A stretch of DNA of 64,000 nucleotides, from assembly GCA_963803295.1 (NCBI GenBank), contig CAWDMC010000014.1, forward strand, positions 1 through 64,000, read 5' to 3'. A program made the position numbers and the translations under genes. The notes under the pieces are model-generated. The model searched no databases. It had not been told where the DNA came from and was given only the letters and a program-made list of their open reading frames with translations. Below, one piece after another: positions 53,986 through 62,832 of the stretch; position 1 is the first letter of the stretch, and each line of letters opens with the position of its first letter. The stretch comes from CAWDMC01 sp963803295. GTDB taxonomy: Bacteria; Acidobacteriota; Terriglobia; UBA7540.

Positions 53986-55401
53986 ATGAGCAGAATCGAT
54001 CACCACGGTTCAGATCGGTTGGTATTGAGTACTCGTCTGGCTCTCACGGTCGGTTTCGGCGGGCTTCTCGCGATTATGGCTCTTGCTGGAATAGTTGGCA
54101 TGCAGGCTCTACAGCAGATTAGGCGCAGCGACGATGAGATTCGCGGGCGCTTTCTATTTCGCAATCACGCCCTCAACGACATTCGATCTGAGCTCTACCT
54201 TTCTGGAACCTACGTTCGGGACTATCTCCTCGATCCTAACTCCAATAGGGCGGAGAATTATCGGTCAGGTCTCAAGGAAGTGCGTGAGGAGATGGACGCG
54301 GGGCTTCATTCTTATCGACGGCAACTTGATCCTGAGGAGACAAGACAGTATAGGGCGCTGACAACGGACCTGGCGCATTACTGGGACACACTGAATCCGG
54401 TTTTAAGTTGGGACGCGAAACAACGCCGACGCCAAGGTTACGCCTTCCTGCGGGACGAGGTATTCCCTCGCCGGACCGCGATTCTCGAACTTGCAGGTCG
54501 CATAGCGAGCATCAATGAAGAGCAATTGAAGGCTGGCAATGAGCGGGTAGATAGTCTTTTGGCGAAATTCCAGAGCCGCTTGGCTGTAACCCTGTTAGCA
54601 ACGCTGATATTGGGATTGGGGATGGCAGCCTTCAGCATGCGAAAAATCCTGAAGCTGGAGACGCGGGCGCACGGCCAATTTCAGCAGGTCGCGGAAGCTC
54701 GGAGACAGATGGAGAATCTATCTGCAAGTCTCGTTCAAGCCCAGGAGAATGAGCGCCGGGCGCTTTCCCGAGAACTGCACGATGAAGTGGGGCAGGCCCT
54801 CTCGGCGGTGCTGGTCGAGCTCCGCAATCTTTCCGCGGAGCTTGCGACACGAAGCGAGGAGGAATCGCGAATCCACGTAGAAGTGATCAAGGGCCTGGTA
54901 GAAAGCACGGTCCGCACAGTTCGCAACATGGCGCTTCTTCTGCGACCGTCGATGCTGGATGATCTCGGTCTCGTTCCAGCTTTACGCTGGCAAGCGCGTG
55001 AGGTATCGAAACAGACTTCAATGGACGTCAACGTCGCGATTGACCTGGCTTCGGATGATCTTCCTGACGACTACAAGACCTGCATCTATCGCGTCGTGCA
55101 GGAGGCCCTGCATAATTGCTCGCGACACTCCCAGGGGACCACGGTGCGGGTCAGAGTTCAACAAGAACCAAACAGGCTCTTGTTGTCCATTCAGGACGAC
55201 GGTAAGGGCTTCGACGTAAACCAATCGAAGGGTCTGGGCCTGCTAGGGGTGGAAGAACGGGTGGCCCGACTGGGTGGAAAGTGTAACGTGTACTCCGCCC
55301 CAGGGAGCGGGACCATTCTGGCGATAGAGCTGCCGTTCAACAACGGCTCAGACAGTTGGAGCACTCACAAAAGTGAAGCAGATTCGAATCTTACTGGCTG
55401 A
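53986..55401 (+). CDS. NarL-type sensor histidine kinase
   Basis: 471 residues from ATG 53986, preceded by a GAGG site; longer frames upstream overlap padR and have no such site. TM1 (LALTVGFGGLLAIMALAGIV) and TM2 (VTLLATLILGLGMAAFSMRK) bracket a helical sensor region of about 150 residues (SELYLSGTYVRDYLLDPNSN), a four-helix CHASE3-like layout. HisKA_3 has the phosphoacceptor in SRELHDEVGQAL (His about 265). The ATPase has VQEALHNCSRHSQ (N box), SIQDDGKGFD (G1) and GLGLLGVEERVARLGG (G2). The response regulator starts inside its 3' end. Signal unknown. Confidence 0.93.
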   Translation: MSRIDHHGSDRLVLSTRLALTVGFGGLLAIMALAGIVGMQALQQIRRSDDEIRGRFLFRNHALNDIRSELYLSGTYVRDYLLDPNSNRAENYRSGLKEVREEMDAGLHSYRRQLDPEETRQYRALTTDLAHYWDTLNPVLSWDAKQRRRQGYAFLRDEVFPRRTAILELAGRIASINEEQLKAGNERVDSLLAKFQSRLAVTLLATLILGLGMAAFSMRKILKLETRAHGQFQQVAEARRQMENLSASLVQAQENERRALSRELHDEVGQALSAVLVELRNLSAELATRSEEESRIHVEVIKGLVESTVRTVRNMALLLRPSMLDDLGLVPALRWQAREVSKQTSMDVNVAIDLASDDLPDDYKTCIYRVVQEALHNCSRHSQGTTVRVRVQQEPNRLLLSIQDDGKGFDVNQSKGLGLLGVEERVARLGGKCNVYSAPGSGTILAIELPFNNGSDSWSTHKSEADSNLTG

Positions 55402-56023
55402 TGATCACAATGTTATGCGGCGGGGCCTGCGTCTTCTACTGGAGAGGCAGCCCAACTTCAAGGTAGTCGGCGAAGCCGCGGATGGCAGGGAGGCGGTGGA
55501 AGTGGCCCTGACCGCCAGGCCGGATGTTGTCGTTCTCGATATCGCCATGCCGATCTTGAGCGGTATTGAAGCGGCACGACAAATCAGTTCTGCACTTCCT
55601 GGCGTCGCGGTCATCATTCTGAGTATGCACTCCGATGAGGGTTATGTTTTGCGAGCGCTCAAGGCGGGAGCCAAGGGTTACCTCTTGAAGGACTCTGCGG
55701 AAGATGACGTGATTGCGGCGATTGAGGCGGTGAGTGCGGGAAAGGCGTTTTTCAGTCCGGAGATCAGTAAAATCCTGGTGGAAGACTACGTTCGGGAAAT
55801 GAAGAAGCGCGGATCTGAAGACAGTTATGAGCTACTTACTTCACGTGAGCGAGAAGTGCTGCAGCTACTGGCAGAGGGCAAGTCGAATAAGGATATCGCT
55901 GCGTTGCTCAATCTGAGCCCTTACACCGTCGAAACCCACCGCAGGAACCTCCAAGACAAACTCAATCTCCATAGTGTCGCAGAGTTGACTCTCTACGCGG
56001 TGCGAAAGGGCCTGATCTCCTAA
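55373..56023 (+). CDS. NarL/FixJ-family response regulator
   Basis: 216 residues from GTG 55373, overlapping the kinase gene by 29 bases. Receiver domain: IRILLADDHNVMRRGLRLLL (acidic pair), DVVVLDIAMPIL (phosphoacceptor Asp about 56), AKGYLLKDSAEDD (Lys about 106). LuxR-type HTH: LTSREREVLQLLAEGKSNKD and NLSPYTVETHRRNLQDKL. The pairing with the upstream HisKA_3 kinase is standard. Its target genes are unknown; the neighbouring efflux operons are candidates by position only. Confidence 0.95.
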   Translation: MKQIRILLADDHNVMRRGLRLLLERQPNFKVVGEAADGREAVEVALTARPDVVVLDIAMPILSGIEAARQISSALPGVAVIILSMHSDEGYVLRALKAGAKGYLLKDSAEDDVIAAIEAVSAGKAFFSPEISKILVEDYVREMKKRGSEDSYELLTSREREVLQLLAEGKSNKDIAALLNLSPYTVETHRRNLQDKLNLHSVAELTLYAVRKGLIS

Positions 56024-56550
56024 AATTGAAGCCCTGGGCGCGTGTTACAGGATCGTACGCCGCTTGACGCGCCATTCCAATACGACCATGCAAGCCGGAC
56101 CGTTCGAAAGAGATCATTTTCCCGAAGCGGTTTCGGCAGTACGTCATACCCGCCTAACCGTGTTACTTCGTTCCACAAATAACGGTCGACCACCCTGGAA
56201 ATGAGTATGACAGACGCATGTTGTGAGGTCGACGCGAGTGCTCTCACGACTTCGCGCCATTCTTTACCAGGCACATCCCGGTCGCACAGGATCACTTGCA
56301 CGTTGCATTGCTCCAAAGTTCTACAGGCGTCCTCACAGTTGTTCGCGAAGAACACGTGCCATTGACTCTGGCTCGACACAGAGGCCAGTAGCTGGCGGTC
56401 CTGCTCGTCGAGCAGTAGCCCTACCACCGTAATCATTGTTGTCATCGCATGGTTTTGGCCGTGGGGGTTCGCCGAGCAACCTTCCGGATCTCCTGGCTGG
56501 AAGCGGGTAAAGACGCGCGCAAATAGTGCCCTTAGGCGTTGCCAGGCCAT
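56020..56550 (-). CDS. Receiver-domain-only protein
   Basis: 176 residues from ATG 56550 (TTG 56568 is the longer choice; MTTMITVVG at 56445 would give just the domain). After about 40 variable residues comes a CheY-like fold: ITVVGLLLDEQDRQLLASVS, NVQVILCDRDVPGKEWREVV (Asp phosphoacceptor), ASVILISRVVDRYLWNEVTR and YDVLPKPLRENDLFRTV (the KP switch lysine). The first acidic pair is weak (LLDEQD). It has no output domain, so it may be a phosphate sink or bind a partner. It is convergent with the response regulator, overlapping by 4 bases. Confidence 0.75.
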   Translation of the reverse strand: MAWQRLRALFARVFTRFQPGDPEGCSANPHGQNHAMTTMITVVGLLLDEQDRQLLASVSSQSQWHVFFANNCEDACRTLEQCNVQVILCDRDVPGKEWREVVRALASTSQHASVILISRVVDRYLWNEVTRLGGYDVLPKPLRENDLFRTVRLAWSYWNGASSGVRSCNTRPGLQF

Positions 56551-57073
56551 CTTGAACTCACTTACCAAGTCCGCCGTTGAGGGCCAGGGAGAATCGTCAG
56601 GTCCAGCCTGCTTTAGCGAGAATTAAACCAACACATCATTCGAGTGCCATCAGAGTCGTTCTCTGGTGCGTGGCCACTGCCAGAGCCACGCCAGTAACCA
56701 ACAGCGTCCAGCGCAGAGTAAGGGAAGCGGTATTGGCCGGCAATACCAGCTCTTTGGTATATCGGAACAGGTGAACTCGGTAAATAACCTCCAGTTACGC
56801 ATTCGACCAAGAACCTCATTAGACCCTCTTTGCTGCCCGAGATCCCAATCGATGTAAGGCTGCATAGCTATCGGACAAGAAAGTGCCGTCTCCCGGAGGC
56901 GCCCCTTGTGGGTACCGACTGTCCAGACCAAGATCTACCAATTAGTTGGTATGGACGACGGGTTCGGGCGTTCCATAAGCTGGGTAGGCAGGCCCGGTAA
57001 TTTCGCGGACTGTTGATGCCGGAGTATGCATCGGGAGAGTCCTTGACCGGATTGGAATTGGGAGGAATTTCCT
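56551..57073. other. Stretch without recognised genes
   Basis: About 520 bases between the receiver protein and the exported protein. Small open frames exist on both strands but show no family features. A strong GGGAGGA ribosome site sits at its right end before 57074. Confidence 0.5.
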
Positions 57074-57577
57074 ATGAAGCGTGCAGCTTTGACAACGCTC
57101 CTATTTACGCTGACGCTGGCGGTCCGCTCTTACTGCAGCACCCGAGTCAAGCTCGATAGTGTCCCAGCGGAATACAGACCGAACACAGGCGCCGAGCAGG
57201 TGGGACCGGTCTCAATGCAGGACTTCTATTTCGAGGTCAACAAGGAAACGGCTCGCGCTCGGGTCGTCGTGGAATATACCTACCCGGGTGAAGTGGGCTA
57301 TTCATCCGATGGAGACCCTGGCCCGCCACCGAGCATCACTCAACTTTCAGGGCTCATCTATGAACCATTCACTCGTGCCGTCGTTTACAGTGAGAATGGA
57401 CAGAGGATAGTCTGCGCAATCGTCAAAGAGAAAAGGGGTGTTTTGAGGGGATCGGGCCTTAGCACCAGGAAGACCGGATCCTGCGTGGTTACAGCAGCCG
57501 TTGAGGAGCATACGCGGGATGATGGTTGGAGTCTCCACCATTTCCGCGCCCTGGATACGTACTTGGAAGTACATTGA
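57074..57577 (+). CDS. Small exported protein of unknown function
   Basis: 167 residues; ATG 57074 follows GGGAGGAATTTCCT. Signal peptide KRAALTTLLFTLTLAVRSYC. The mature part is beta-rich (YFEVNKETARARVVVEYTYP; LIYEPFTRAVVYSENGQRIV) with two cysteines in its C-terminal half (CAIVKEKRG; TGSCVVTAAVEE) that could form a disulphide. No family recognised. It is 27 bases before the RraA-like gene and may begin the efflux transcript. Confidence 0.7.
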   Translation: MKRAALTTLLFTLTLAVRSYCSTRVKLDSVPAEYRPNTGAEQVGPVSMQDFYFEVNKETARARVVVEYTYPGEVGYSSDGDPGPPPSITQLSGLIYEPFTRAVVYSENGQRIVCAIVKEKRGVLRGSGLSTRKTGSCVVTAAVEEHTRDDGWSLHHFRALDTYLEVH

Positions 57578-57604
57578 AGCCGATTAGAATTAACAGGAGG
57601 CACG

Positions 57605-58321
57605 ATGTCATCCGAGCCCGTGTTGAACGCGGAAGAACTGGAGTCGCTCCGTCGTCTCAGCACTTGCCAGATTGCTGATGCCATTGAAACGTTCGACGTG
57701 AGGCTGCGTAACGAGGGATTCATGGATCCGAGCGTGCGGTGCATGTTTCCCGACCTCCCTCCGATGACGGGATACGCCGTGACCGCCTGCGTCCGCACTG
57801 CTGAGCCTCCGATGACCGGGCGAACCTACCCCGACCGCACCAATTGGTGGAACTATCTTCGGACGATTCCCGCTCCGCGTGTAGTCGTGCTGGAGGATCT
57901 GGACCGGTATCCCGGCCGCGGCTCCTGTGCAGGGGAGGTCCATGCCCACATCTTCAGGGCTCTCGGCTGTGCGGGCCTGGTCACTAATGGGGCGGTTCGC
58001 GACCTGGAGGCTGCCTCGTCGATAGGTTTCGCTTTTTTCGCGGGTAACGTCGCCCTGTCGCGCGTCTACTTTCATCTGCTGGAATTTGGCGTCCCCGTTG
58101 AGGTGGGCCGTCTGAAAGTCCACCCCGGCGATCTGCTGCACGGTGACCGGCACGGAGTAATCAACATTCCGGCCTCGATTGCCAGAGACGTTCCGGCGGC
58201 AGCGGAGCGTGTTGCGGCGCTTGAACGACAAGTGCTCCGGATCGCGGACTCACCGAATCCATCGCTTGACGAGTTACGCCGAGCGGTACAGCAATCCGTG
58301 CAGAACAAGTTTCACCAGTAA
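57605..58321 (+). CDS. RraA-family protein (aldolase/RNase E-inhibitor-like fold)
   Basis: 238 residues; ATG follows AACAGGAGG. The fold is marked by STCQIADAIETFDVR, the loop GLVTNGAVRDLEAASSIGFA (G-x-x-RD substrate/metal loop) and VHPGDLLHGDRHGVINIP. Members are Mg-dependent 4-hydroxy-4-methyl-2-oxoglutarate/oxaloacetate aldolases or, in E. coli, RNase E regulators; older labels call them demethylmenaquinone methyltransferases. The RD pair and the HGD are present, so an aldolase-like enzyme is more likely. It lies directly ahead of an RND operon, 45 bases before the adaptor start. Confidence 0.88.
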   Translation: MSSEPVLNAEELESLRRLSTCQIADAIETFDVRLRNEGFMDPSVRCMFPDLPPMTGYAVTACVRTAEPPMTGRTYPDRTNWWNYLRTIPAPRVVVLEDLDRYPGRGSCAGEVHAHIFRALGCAGLVTNGAVRDLEAASSIGFAFFAGNVALSRVYFHLLEFGVPVEVGRLKVHPGDLLHGDRHGVINIPASIARDVPAAAERVAALERQVLRIADSPNPSLDELRRAVQQSVQNKFHQ

Positions 58322-58366
58322 CCTAGAGCAGTGACCGTCCCCGCGCAACACAGGAGCATCATATCT

Positions 58367-59650
58367 ATGACACAAAAGAGCCTCATCCCCGGGGTCCCCA
58401 AAGGGACACCACTTCGAAAGATTCTGACCAGCGGAATTACCGGGCTGATAACTCTGCTCGTGGTCGTCCTGCTCCTAGCGAGTTGCTCGCGCCAGGAAGC
58501 TCGCCGCGCTGAAGCCGCTGAAGGCGAAAAAGCTGTGAACGTTGCGGTGGCTAAGGTGGGGCGTGACGACCTCTCACAGAGCCTGCGCATCGCCGCGGAA
58601 TTCCGGCCGTTTCAGGAAATCGAAGTCCACGCCAAAGTGGCTGGATACGTGAAGCACATCGATGTGGACGTCGGAGACCGGGTGAAGAAGGGCCAAACCC
58701 TGGCCGTCCTCGAAGTTCCGGAACTTCAGGATGAACTCAATCAAGTCGCAGCCTCGGTGCGAGGGAGCGAACAGGAGATGGACCGGGCCCAACACAACGT
58801 GAAGCGGGCCCAGGCGGATTACAAGGTGGCGCACCTGACCTATACGCGCCTGGCAGGCGTGATGACGACGCGTCCAGAACTTATTGCCCAGCAAGACGTG
58901 GACGACGCTCAAGGAAAAGATGAGGCAGCCGAGGCTCAAGTCGAAGCGGCGAAGTCGGGCCTGGCCGCGGCCCAAGAACACCTCCAGGGAGCGACGGCCA
59001 ACCGCGAACGGGTGCGTGAAATGCTCAACTACACCCGAATAACGGCTCCTTTCGATGGAGTCGTTACGTGGCGATACGCCGATACGGGCGCCATGGTGGC
59101 CGCGGGCACATCGTCGGAGAAGCAGGCGCTTCCCGTGGTCAGGCTCTCCCAAAATGGGCTGCTTCGCCTCGATATCCCAGTTCCCGAAACGAATGTCCCT
59201 GCCGTACGCCTCGGCAAGAAGGTGAGTGTCGACGTGCAGGCCCTGAACAGGACTTTTGAGGGGACGGTCGCGAGGTTCCGGGACAAAGTGGACGATGCCA
59301 CGCGCACCATGATGACGGAGGTCGACGTTCCCAATCCCAAGCTGGAGCTGGTGCCAGGGATGTACGCTTACGTCTCCTTCCCCGTCGTGGAAAAGAAGAA
59401 CGCGCTGGTGGTTCCGATCCAGGCGGTATCGCGTGAGGGGCACAAGGCGGTTACCTACCGCATCGGCGCTGACAATCGGATTGAGGTGGCGCCGATCATC
59501 CTCGGGATCGAGACCCGCGACAGGCTGGAGATCCTCTCGGGACTCTCGGACGGCGACCAGGTGGTGGTCGGCAACACCAGCCAGTTGCGCGAGGGGCAGA
59601 TCGTCGCTCCAAGAGCGGTAGAAGTTTCGGAGATCGAGGGAGGCCGTTGA
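58367..59650 (+). CDS. RND efflux periplasmic adaptor (HlyD/AcrA family) lipoprotein
   Basis: 427 residues from ATG 58367, which follows CAGGAG (GTG 58331 is the in-frame alternative). After a basic start comes a hydrophobic segment with lipobox (LITLLVVVLLLASCSRQEAR). The lipoyl/hairpin halves are HAKVAGYVKHIDVDVGDRVK and ITAPFDGVVTWRYADTGAMV, with a long coiled hairpin between (EVPELQDELNQVAASVRGSE; EAQVEAAKSGLAAAQEHLQG). The beta-barrel and membrane-proximal domains follow. It overlaps the permease start by one base (TGATG). Confidence 0.93.
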   Translation: MTQKSLIPGVPKGTPLRKILTSGITGLITLLVVVLLLASCSRQEARRAEAAEGEKAVNVAVAKVGRDDLSQSLRIAAEFRPFQEIEVHAKVAGYVKHIDVDVGDRVKKGQTLAVLEVPELQDELNQVAASVRGSEQEMDRAQHNVKRAQADYKVAHLTYTRLAGVMTTRPELIAQQDVDDAQGKDEAAEAQVEAAKSGLAAAQEHLQGATANRERVREMLNYTRITAPFDGVVTWRYADTGAMVAAGTSSEKQALPVVRLSQNGLLRLDIPVPETNVPAVRLGKKVSVDVQALNRTFEGTVARFRDKVDDATRTMMTEVDVPNPKLELVPGMYAYVSFPVVEKKNALVVPIQAVSREGHKAVTYRIGADNRIEVAPIILGIETRDRLEILSGLSDGDQVVVGNTSQLREGQIVAPRAVEVSEIEGGR

Positions 59651-62600
59651 TGTCCCGATTTGCCATTCGCAATCCATACTTCGTTGTCGTTCTATGTCTC
59701 TTCGTGGTGGTTATCGGCCTCACCGGCCTGGTCCGCATGCCTGTGGATTTGTTCCCAGTGATCAATATCCCTGAGGTGGTGGTAGCGACCTTCTACAGCG
59801 GCATGCCGCCTGAGGAAATGGAGGGAAGCATCACCGGACGGTTCGAGCGCTTTTTCACCCTGGGCGCGGGCATTGACCATATGGAGTCGCGGTCCCTTCC
59901 CGGCGCGAGTGTTATCAAGATTTACTTTCAGCCCGGCACGAGCGCCGACGCCGATGTTGACGAGATTGCAAACCTGGCGATGGCGGACCTTCGCCGCCTG
60001 CCGCCAGGGACGCTGCCGCCGGTGGTGATGAAATTTGACGCTTCCAGTCTCCCTGTTTGCCTCATTACGCTCAAAGGTCAGGGTTTGAATGAAACCCAAC
60101 TCCGCGATCTCGGCCAGTTCACGGTGCGAAACCAAATCGCCACCGCGCCTGGAGCTTCGGTTCCGCCGCCCTTCGGGGGCAGGTATCGGCAGATCATGGT
60201 CTATGTCAATCCCCTGAAGCTCCAGTCCCACGGACTGAGTGTCATGGACGTGGTTCGCGCCGTGAATAACGCCAATCTGATCCTTCCTGCGGGAGACGCC
60301 AAGATCGGGCCTTACGATTACAATATCTACACTAACAGTCAGATCGAGGATGTCGCTGACCTCAACCATGTGCCAATCAAGACCGTCGGCAATTCCTACG
60401 TCACGGTCGGAGATGTCGGCTCGGCCGAAGATGCGCAGACGATCCAGACCAACGTTGTGCGGGTGGACGGGCAGCGATCGGTCTATCTCCCGATTATGAA
60501 GCAGGGAGGTAACACCAACACCATCGCCGTAGTAGACGGCATCAAGAAGGTGGTATCTCACCTCTTCGACGTGCCTAAACAACTGGTGGCCAACGTGGTG
60601 TTTGACCAATCGCAATACGTAAAGAAGGCCATTAGCACCCTCGTCCACGAAGGCGCCACCGGTCTCGTGCTCACCGGATTAATGGTGCTGCTATTCCTGG
60701 GCAGCCTGCGCGGGACGGCGGCCGTGTTCCTTTCCATTCCGCTGTCCGCACTTGCCGCGACCATTGCCCTGTACTTCGGAGGTAGCACGATAAACAGTAT
60801 GGTCCTGGCGGGCTTGGCGATCGTTTTTTCCCGTCTCATTGACAACTCGGTGATCGTGCTCGAGAACATTTTTCGCCACATGGAGCTGGGAGAGCCTCCT
60901 GAGGTTGCGGCGGAAAAGGGCGGGCAGGAAGTAAGTATGGCCGTGCTCGCGGCCACCATTGCAAGTGCCGTCGTCTTCTTCCCGGCCACCTTCCTTTACG
61001 GTGTGAGCAGGTTTCTCTTCTCGGCGCTTGCTCTGGCCGTTGTCTTGGCCTTGTTCGCGTCCTACTTCATCGCCATGACAGTGGTGCCGCTGTTCTGCGC
61101 CAAGCTCATCAAAGGCGTCCACGACGCGGGTCACAAAGTCGGCTTCGACGATCCCTCCTCTGACTCCCACAAGGCGGGCCCGTCCTGGGGCACGCGCTTC
61201 AACATCGCTTTCAATCGGAGATTCCATCGGATGCTCGACTGGTATGAGAATACGGTAGATCGCTGTCTGCTTCGACCCTGGTTGGTGGTGGGCGCGATCA
61301 TGGGTGTGTTCCTCGTCAGCCTGTTTATCTTTCCGCTGCTCGGTGTGTCCTTTTTCCCGCGCAGCGACGCCGGCCAGTTCGTGATCAACCTCAAGGCGCC
61401 CTCTGGAACTCGTATCGAGGAGACGAACAGGCTGGTAGCAGGTGTCGAGCGCCTAATTCGCCGCGTTGTCCAGCCTCATGATCTCAAATTGATCGTCTCG
61501 AACGTCGGCGTCATTGCGGGTTTCTCTTCGATCTACACCAGCAATTCCGGACCCCACTCGGCCACCATCCAGGTTGCTCTGACTGAGGATCATCAGACCG
61601 GCAGTTACGAATACATGGACCGCGTTCGCAGGCGCGTCGGTGAGGAATATCCCGAGGCTAGCATCTTCGTTCAGTCCGGCGGGCTGCAAGACGCGATCTT
61701 GAACCAGGGGCTTCCCGCTCCCATCGATTTGCAGGTGAGCGGCCACAATATGGAATCGACTTATCGAGTGGCGGCTGATCTGGCAAGCAAGATCGGCGAC
61801 TTGCCTGGTGTGAGCCAGGTCTACATTCCGCAGGACATCGACTACCCTGCCCTGCAGCTCCGAGTCGATCGGATCCGCGCAGGGGAACTGGGTCTCAGCC
61901 AGAAAGAAGTGGTGGACAACGTTATCGCGGCGCTGACCTCCAATCAGATGATTGCTCCCAGCTACTGGATTGACCCCCGCACCGGCAATGATTACTACCT
62001 CACCGTGCAGTATCCGGAGAGCGAAATTAGCAGCATGTTCTCCCTGAAAGGCATTCCCATCCGGTCGGCCTCGGCAAAGGACTCGGCTTTTCTCGATCAG
62101 GTCGTTAAGGTCACGAATCTCAAGGCCCCGACAGAAGTCGACCATTACCAGATTCAACGAGTGATTGACGTCTACGTGACGCCAGCCACAGAAGATTTGG
62201 GCCGCGTCGCCAATGCTGTCGACAGGATTACTGCCGGAATTCACCTGCCAAAGGGTGTGGGTCTGGTGATGCGGGGAATGGTGGAAGGGATGCGCCAGTC
62301 GTTCCGCAGCTTCGGCTTCGGGCTCATCCTGGCCTTGGGTCTGCTTTACCTGGTGCTGGTTGCTCAGTTCCGTTCCTTCATCGATCCCTTCTTAATTCTG
62401 CTTGCCGTGCCCACAGGAGTCACGGGCGTCCTTGTTCTTCTCTGGCTTACCGGGACCACCCTGAATGTGATGTCGCTGATGGGCGTGGTTATGATGGTCG
62501 GTATGGTCACCTCGAACAGCATTCTAATCGTGGAATTCGCCCATCACCTCGAGGCCGAGATGTCGGTACGCGATGCGGTGGTAACTTCCTGTCGCATCCG

Positions 62601-62832
62601 TTTGCGGCCCATCCTGATGACCTCTCTCGCCACCATCTTTGGACTGATTCCCATGGCTCTGAAGCTCGAAACTGGAAGCGAAGCCTATGCTTCCCTGGGC
62701 CGCGCGATTATCGGCGGTCTGCTCGTCTCCGTGGTTCTGACGGTATTTATTGTTCCTGCAGCGTACCTGCTTGTATATGGCCAAAAGACTGACCGGGGGG
62801 ATGCGCATGACCAACCCCAGGAGGCGCGATGA
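59650..62832 (+). CDS. RND efflux permease (AcrB/HAE1-like)
   Basis: 1060 residues from ATG 59650. It starts MSRFAIRNPYFVVVLCLFVV (TM1), then FPVINIPEVVVATFYSGMPP, the TM block LVLTGLMVLLFLGSLRGTAA and LAGLAIVFSRLIDNSVIVLE, and the second half with LALGLLYLVLVAQFRSFIDP, LMGVVMMVGMVTSNSILIVE and RPILMTSLATIFGLIPMALK. Full length, no breaks. In TM4 the usual GxLVDxxIVxxEN is FSRLIDNSVIVLEN, with one Asp. It is a different subgroup from the permease at 48.7-51.9 kb, with which it shares only family-level features. Substrate cannot be predicted. Confidence 0.95.
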   Translation: MSRFAIRNPYFVVVLCLFVVVIGLTGLVRMPVDLFPVINIPEVVVATFYSGMPPEEMEGSITGRFERFFTLGAGIDHMESRSLPGASVIKIYFQPGTSADADVDEIANLAMADLRRLPPGTLPPVVMKFDASSLPVCLITLKGQGLNETQLRDLGQFTVRNQIATAPGASVPPPFGGRYRQIMVYVNPLKLQSHGLSVMDVVRAVNNANLILPAGDAKIGPYDYNIYTNSQIEDVADLNHVPIKTVGNSYVTVGDVGSAEDAQTIQTNVVRVDGQRSVYLPIMKQGGNTNTIAVVDGIKKVVSHLFDVPKQLVANVVFDQSQYVKKAISTLVHEGATGLVLTGLMVLLFLGSLRGTAAVFLSIPLSALAATIALYFGGSTINSMVLAGLAIVFSRLIDNSVIVLENIFRHMELGEPPEVAAEKGGQEVSMAVLAATIASAVVFFPATFLYGVSRFLFSALALAVVLALFASYFIAMTVVPLFCAKLIKGVHDAGHKVGFDDPSSDSHKAGPSWGTRFNIAFNRRFHRMLDWYENTVDRCLLRPWLVVGAIMGVFLVSLFIFPLLGVSFFPRSDAGQFVINLKAPSGTRIEETNRLVAGVERLIRRVVQPHDLKLIVSNVGVIAGFSSIYTSNSGPHSATIQVALTEDHQTGSYEYMDRVRRRVGEEYPEASIFVQSGGLQDAILNQGLPAPIDLQVSGHNMESTYRVAADLASKIGDLPGVSQVYIPQDIDYPALQLRVDRIRAGELGLSQKEVVDNVIAALTSNQMIAPSYWIDPRTGNDYYLTVQYPESEISSMFSLKGIPIRSASAKDSAFLDQVVKVTNLKAPTEVDHYQIQRVIDVYVTPATEDLGRVANAVDRITAGIHLPKGVGLVMRGMVEGMRQSFRSFGFGLILALGLLYLVLVAQFRSFIDPFLILLAVPTGVTGVLVLLWLTGTTLNVMSLMGVVMMVGMVTSNSILIVEFAHHLEAEMSVRDAVVTSCRIRLRPILMTSLATIFGLIPMALKLETGSEAYASLGRAIIGGLLVSVVLTVFIVPAAYLLVYGQKTDRGDAHDQPQEAR

